This document shows, in pieces, positions 14,211 to 17,303 of a DNA stretch of 17,303 bases. Source of the DNA: Bacteroidales bacterium GP3 (GTDB taxonomy: Bacteria > Bacteroidota > Bacteroidia > Bacteroidales > Muribaculaceae); assembly GCA_001701075.1 (NCBI GenBank), contig DAAK01000199.1:1-17303 (forward strand), in the 5' to 3' direction. How positions within the stretch are numbered: the stretch's first letter is position 1; the number at the start of each line of letters is the position of its first letter. A program made the translations under genes and the position numbers. The notes under the pieces were generated by a model. It searched no databases. It was given only the letters and a program-made list of their open reading frames with translations, and was not told the DNA's origin.

Positions 14211-17200
14211 TCAAAACTGTAGCTTGAGTGTTTCGGTTAGGTCTTCGGCGGAGAGGACGAGGATGTAGATGCCGGAGCGAAGATTAAATTCGTTCTTTAC
14301 GGCTTCAGCCGCGTTCCCCTTGGTAGTTTCGAGAGTGCCAATGCAGATTCCTAAAGCGTCAAATACTTTGCAAGAAACGAGAGTGTTTGCGCTAATTTGG
14401 CTAACGCAAGACCCATCTGTCACTTTGAGGATGCCGGTTGTATCTGACAGGCCTGTGAAGTCCCATGCAAGACCTTCCGGAAGTTCAGGGAGTTCAATGT
14501 TGGGATTGCCGCTGAAGTTATCGGTGATCCACAGTCTGAATTGATCGCCTGCAATAGGAACATAATCAGGATTCATTGTCACTATTACATTGCCATTGAC
14601 TGTGAGGTTTCCTTTTACGTCAAGGTAGGAGCAATCGTTGTTTTTACCGGCAGCTCTTAGATAAAGGCTTAAGGTAGCGCCCTCATTGACAGTGACATTC
14701 CCGGTTGAGTATATCGGGCCATAATGTTGGGTGTTTTTATCAGAATATGATCCCGGTTCAAGCACACCACCTTCATTCACTGTGATATTGCCGACGGTGC
14801 CGCGTCCACGAAGCATAGCATCCCCCTCGAGAGTAAGAGGAGCCTTAAGATACTCAGTGTTGTACGGAGATTTGGAGGCACTCAGTGATATAGTTCCTTC
14901 TTTGGCAGTGAGTCCGTTGATTTCAGATATCAGTTTAGAGAGAATCATATCGCATTTGCCAATCTTTACTACTTTGGGTTTTCCTGAGAAAGCACCGCTG
15001 AAACTGATATTCTTTTCGTCATTTCCTACAGTAAGGGTCCCGGTTCCATGGTACGTTCCAGACCCCTTCAGGCATCCGAGTTTCATATTGCGATCCTGAG
15101 CATTGAATGTGACTCCCGATGAAATAGAGAGGGTCGCCTTCGGCATTCCGAGGTCGTTGTCCCATTTGAAATCCGGGTCATATGCACCGCGTTTATGGTA
15201 GCCAGCTATGAGTTCACCCTCAAATTCCGACCAGTTGCCTGTGAGGTCGCAGCGAACACCGGCGGCATATACCGATAACGTCCCGGCACCTGTCAGTTTG
15301 CCTGAGTAAGAGCAGCGTGAATCGAGGTAAAGCGACCCGGAGTTGCCGCTCTCCACATGATAGTTGGTAGGATTCTTGCTGTATGTATACATGCTTTCTG
15401 GATCCCAAAGGGCACCTCTGACGAATTCCACCATAGTAGGCAATGATATCACATCGTTTACTTCAGAGGCATTCACCGTGCCTTCTTCAATAACGAGTCG
15501 GCTCATAGAGTTTCCTCCTGCGAGGTTGAGCGTTCCCTTTCCTCGTTTATATAGCTTTTGTCCCAATCCTCCTGCAGAGATTCCTGTAGAAGTGGTCAAA
15601 GTCAGGCCATCAGGAACTTCCAGAGCGGCATTGCCGTCTTGCATCGTGATGCGTTGTCCAAGGGTACCGGAAGCATTGACAGCAAGCGTCGCATCATTAT
15701 TGATGTAGATAGGAGCATCTACATTGGAGAGTGCGCCTAAATCGTTGCCAATCTTGTTTGCAAACACACCTGCAATTAGTTTTCCTCCGTTGATGTAAGT
15801 TCCTCCGGTATAGCTATTGATGTTGCTGATGGTAAGTGATCCTTCTCCTTCTTTCACAAGTTTAGCATCGCCTACAATTTGACCGTCGCCCGATAATGTA
15901 TAGTCCTTTTCATTGTTGTTGAATGTGACTGATGAAGGTTTGAGGCGCCCGTTGATCATAACATCTGTGCTTGTTGCAGAATCGTCGAATACTACTTCAT
16001 CACCTGGCACAAAAACATCTTCGTTGCCAGATTCTTCATTCTTGAAAGCGAGTGAGTGGTCGAGATCCCACATTGAGTTTTCACCACCAATCCAAGTCTT
16101 GACACCCGGCTGATATGCAGAAAGGTCGGCGTAAAGTTTCCCATCTTCATAGACGAGCACTTTCTTCATTTCCTCGAGACCAAGAAGGATAATGTCTGCA
16201 ATATTACCCTCAATTTCTCCAATTTCTCCAATCAGGTATTTGCCAGTGGGTAGGGGAGTGGAGGTATCGTCTGTATGAGCTGTAAATTTGATTATTGGCT
16301 GCAGGTATTCCGGACCATTGACCCAATCTTTTTTCTCGATGGTAAGTTTCGATGCATTTATCTTATCGATTGATCCGTCGGCGAATGCATCGAGCTCCAC
16401 TATAGATCCGAAGCCAAGTGTCATGTCTCCGGTAGTTAGCTCTCCGGCTGTGTCATTATCTCCAAGTCTCAGCACTGATGCATAGTTCATGTCGATACCG
16501 GCCGGAGCGTTAAGTTTGGAGGTTTCCAATACTCCAAAACGGTTTAGCCATATAGGACTTGAAGATAGTTCGCCATTAAGGGCGAAAGTGCCTGCCCATA
16601 CTTCTGTCTTTCCAGTATAGGAGTGAGTGCCATCGGGCATCACGAGCTTGCCGTCTCCCTGTTTTATGAGTCGCATATTGCCACCAATGGAGCCGGCTGA
16701 AATAGTATGTGTGTAAGACTTTGTCGTAATCTTGTTATTGTTGTTGTGACCTTCCACCCATGTCGGTGTGTTGACAGTCAGAATGGCAGGCGATGCTCCG
16801 TCGGCAGCAGATAAGGTCATGTCATTTGTCTCGCATACGATCACATGTTTGCCGTTGAGTGAGGTGTCGATAGTGCCGTTGTTGGCTACTTCGGTGCGTC
16901 CAGTCATTGTCATTGGAGCCGGCGGAACAGCCATATCTTCAAATTCACTGAGCGCAAAGCTTACGTGAGGGGGCTGATTATAGCCACACATTTGCCAGTT
17001 CATCGCATTGCGATACTGATGGTCGTACCATAGCGAGTAAATTCGATAATCTGTTGGGATATCGGTTGTGTAGATGCGAATGTTGTTGTCGGCATCTCGC
17101 ATTATGTATTCCTCACGCCAGTCGCCGAGTATGTCCCCTTGAAAGCAAGGGGTGCCTTTTGTGTCGTTATTGGTCTTGCTTCCCTCCAAGATTGCAATCT

Positions 17201-17303
17201 GACCTTTCCGGGGTTTATATATTGCTCCGGCAGTGTTCTTTCCGTTGCTGTAGTCGAACGACTCGTCGCAAAGGTCACCATCCCAGTATACTCTGAAATT
17301 CTG
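14211..17303 (-). CDS. PL11 rhamnogalacturonan lyase fused to autotransporter-type beta repeats, T9SS-like tail (5' end missing)
   Basis: The frame is open to the window edge, giving 1030 visible residues; the start is outside. Residues 1-119 look like the end of a PL11 rhamnogalacturonan lyase propeller (YesW-like), an enzyme that cleaves the rhamnogalacturonan-I backbone of pectin: NFRVYWDGD, GTPCFQGDILGDWREE, IRIYTTDIPTDYRIY, YRNAMNW and GYNQPPH (107-113). A region of about 830 residues follows with autotransporter-associated beta-strand repeats, clearest at RLIKQGDGKL (from 211), KLVKEGEGSLTI (from 481, with SYTGGTYINGGKL) and KLYKRGKGTLNL (from 583). TWIGGENSMWDL (403-414) is a typical repeat-block start. 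The last 75 residues (VSCKVFDALG, then GIYILVL) resemble a T9SS type A sorting domain. It is probably a secreted, surface-held pectinase. Termination is at palindrome copy 3. Confidence 0.87.
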   Translation of the reverse strand, partial: QNFRVYWDGDLCDESFDYSNGKNTAGAIYKPRKGQIAILEGSKTNNDTKGTPCFQGDILGDWREEYIMRDADNNIRIYTTDIPTDYRIYSLWYDHQYRNAMNWQMCGYNQPPHVSFALSEFEDMAVPPAPMTMTGRTEVANNGTIDTSLNGKHVIVCETNDMTLSAADGASPAILTVNTPTWVEGHNNNNKITTKSYTHTISAGSIGGNMRLIKQGDGKLVMPDGTHSYTGKTEVWAGTFALNGELSSSPIWLNRFGVLETSKLNAPAGIDMNYASVLRLGDNDTAGELTTGDMTLGFGSIVELDAFADGSIDKINASKLTIEKKDWVNGPEYLQPIIKFTAHTDDTSTPLPTGKYLIGEIGEIEGNIADIILLGLEEMKKVLVYEDGKLYADLSAYQPGVKTWIGGENSMWDLDHSLAFKNEESGNEDVFVPGDEVVFDDSATSTDVMINGRLKPSSVTFNNNEKDYTLSGDGQIVGDAKLVKEGEGSLTISNINSYTGGTYINGGKLIAGVFANKIGNDLGALSNVDAPIYINNDATLAVNASGTLGQRITMQDGNAALEVPDGLTLTTSTGISAGGLGQKLYKRGKGTLNLAGGNSMSRLVIEEGTVNASEVNDVISLPTMVEFVRGALWDPESMYTYSKNPTNYHVESGNSGSLYLDSRCSYSGKLTGAGTLSVYAAGVRCDLTGNWSEFEGELIAGYHKRGAYDPDFKWDNDLGMPKATLSISSGVTFNAQDRNMKLGCLKGSGTYHGTGTLTVGNDEKNISFSGAFSGKPKVVKIGKCDMILSKLISEINGLTAKEGTISLSASKSPYNTEYLKAPLTLEGDAMLRGRGTVGNITVNEGGVLEPGSYSDKNTQHYGPIYSTGNVTVNEGATLSLYLRAAGKNNDCSYLDVKGNLTVNGNVIVTMNPDYVPIAGDQFRLWITDNFSGNPNIELPELPEGLAWDFTGLSDTTGILKVTDGSCVSQISANTLVSCKVFDALGICIGTLETTKGNAAEAVKNEFNLRSGIYILVLSAEDLTETLKLQF

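Overview
The window looks like a chromosomal segment of a gut-type Bacteroidota, order Bacteroidales. A Muribaculaceae-like genome is my best guess, but that is inference. The support is as follows: promoters of the Bacteroidota form TTTG-N20-TAnnTTTG, little or no Shine-Dalgarno signal, a large LptF/LptG-type permease, a C4 zinc-ribbon coiled-coil protein next to Nif3, a tricorn-like S41 lipoprotein, and a pectin lyase ending in a probable type IX secretion (T9SS) tail. Coding is dense. The stretches between genes are short, AT-rich and full of small repeats. There is no CRISPR array, rRNA, insertion sequence or phage gene.

Layout. Positions 1-165 hold a long bidirectional terminator and no supported gene. 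Positions 166-3249 (minus) read pta, ackA, lgt with gaps of about 10 nt, so they look like one transcription unit: acetyl-CoA to acetate with ATP formation, plus lipoprotein lipidation. A divergent promoter region (about 3250-3342) separates this from an LptF/LptG permease on the plus strand (3343-5295). A tRNA-Leu(UAG) follows, with a canonical promoter and a terminator shared with the convergent gene. From 5570 to the end everything is on the minus strand. In transcription order this is: a PL11 rhamnogalacturonan lyase / beta-repeat fusion, cut by the right edge; parC with an S41 protease lipoprotein; aspS, nif3-like and a zinc-ribbon coiled-coil protein; then a small outer-membrane beta-barrel-like protein.

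The most interesting non-coding signal is a dispersed 9-bp palindrome with a 3-nt loop. It occurs three times in about 8 kb (6352, 10099, 14132), always in the same orientation, downstream of minus-strand stop codons. At two of the three sites a T-rich run follows and the next promoter starts at once. It behaves like a portable intrinsic terminator. Two copies also share a 24-nt flank leading into AT-rich simple repeats.

The most interesting gene is the 1030-codon visible part of the PL11 fusion. It holds the end of a rhamnogalacturonan lyase domain, then several autotransporter-type beta-strand repeats, then a probable T9SS sorting tail. I found no obviously new multi-gene defence or mobile system here; the other genes are ordinary housekeeping.
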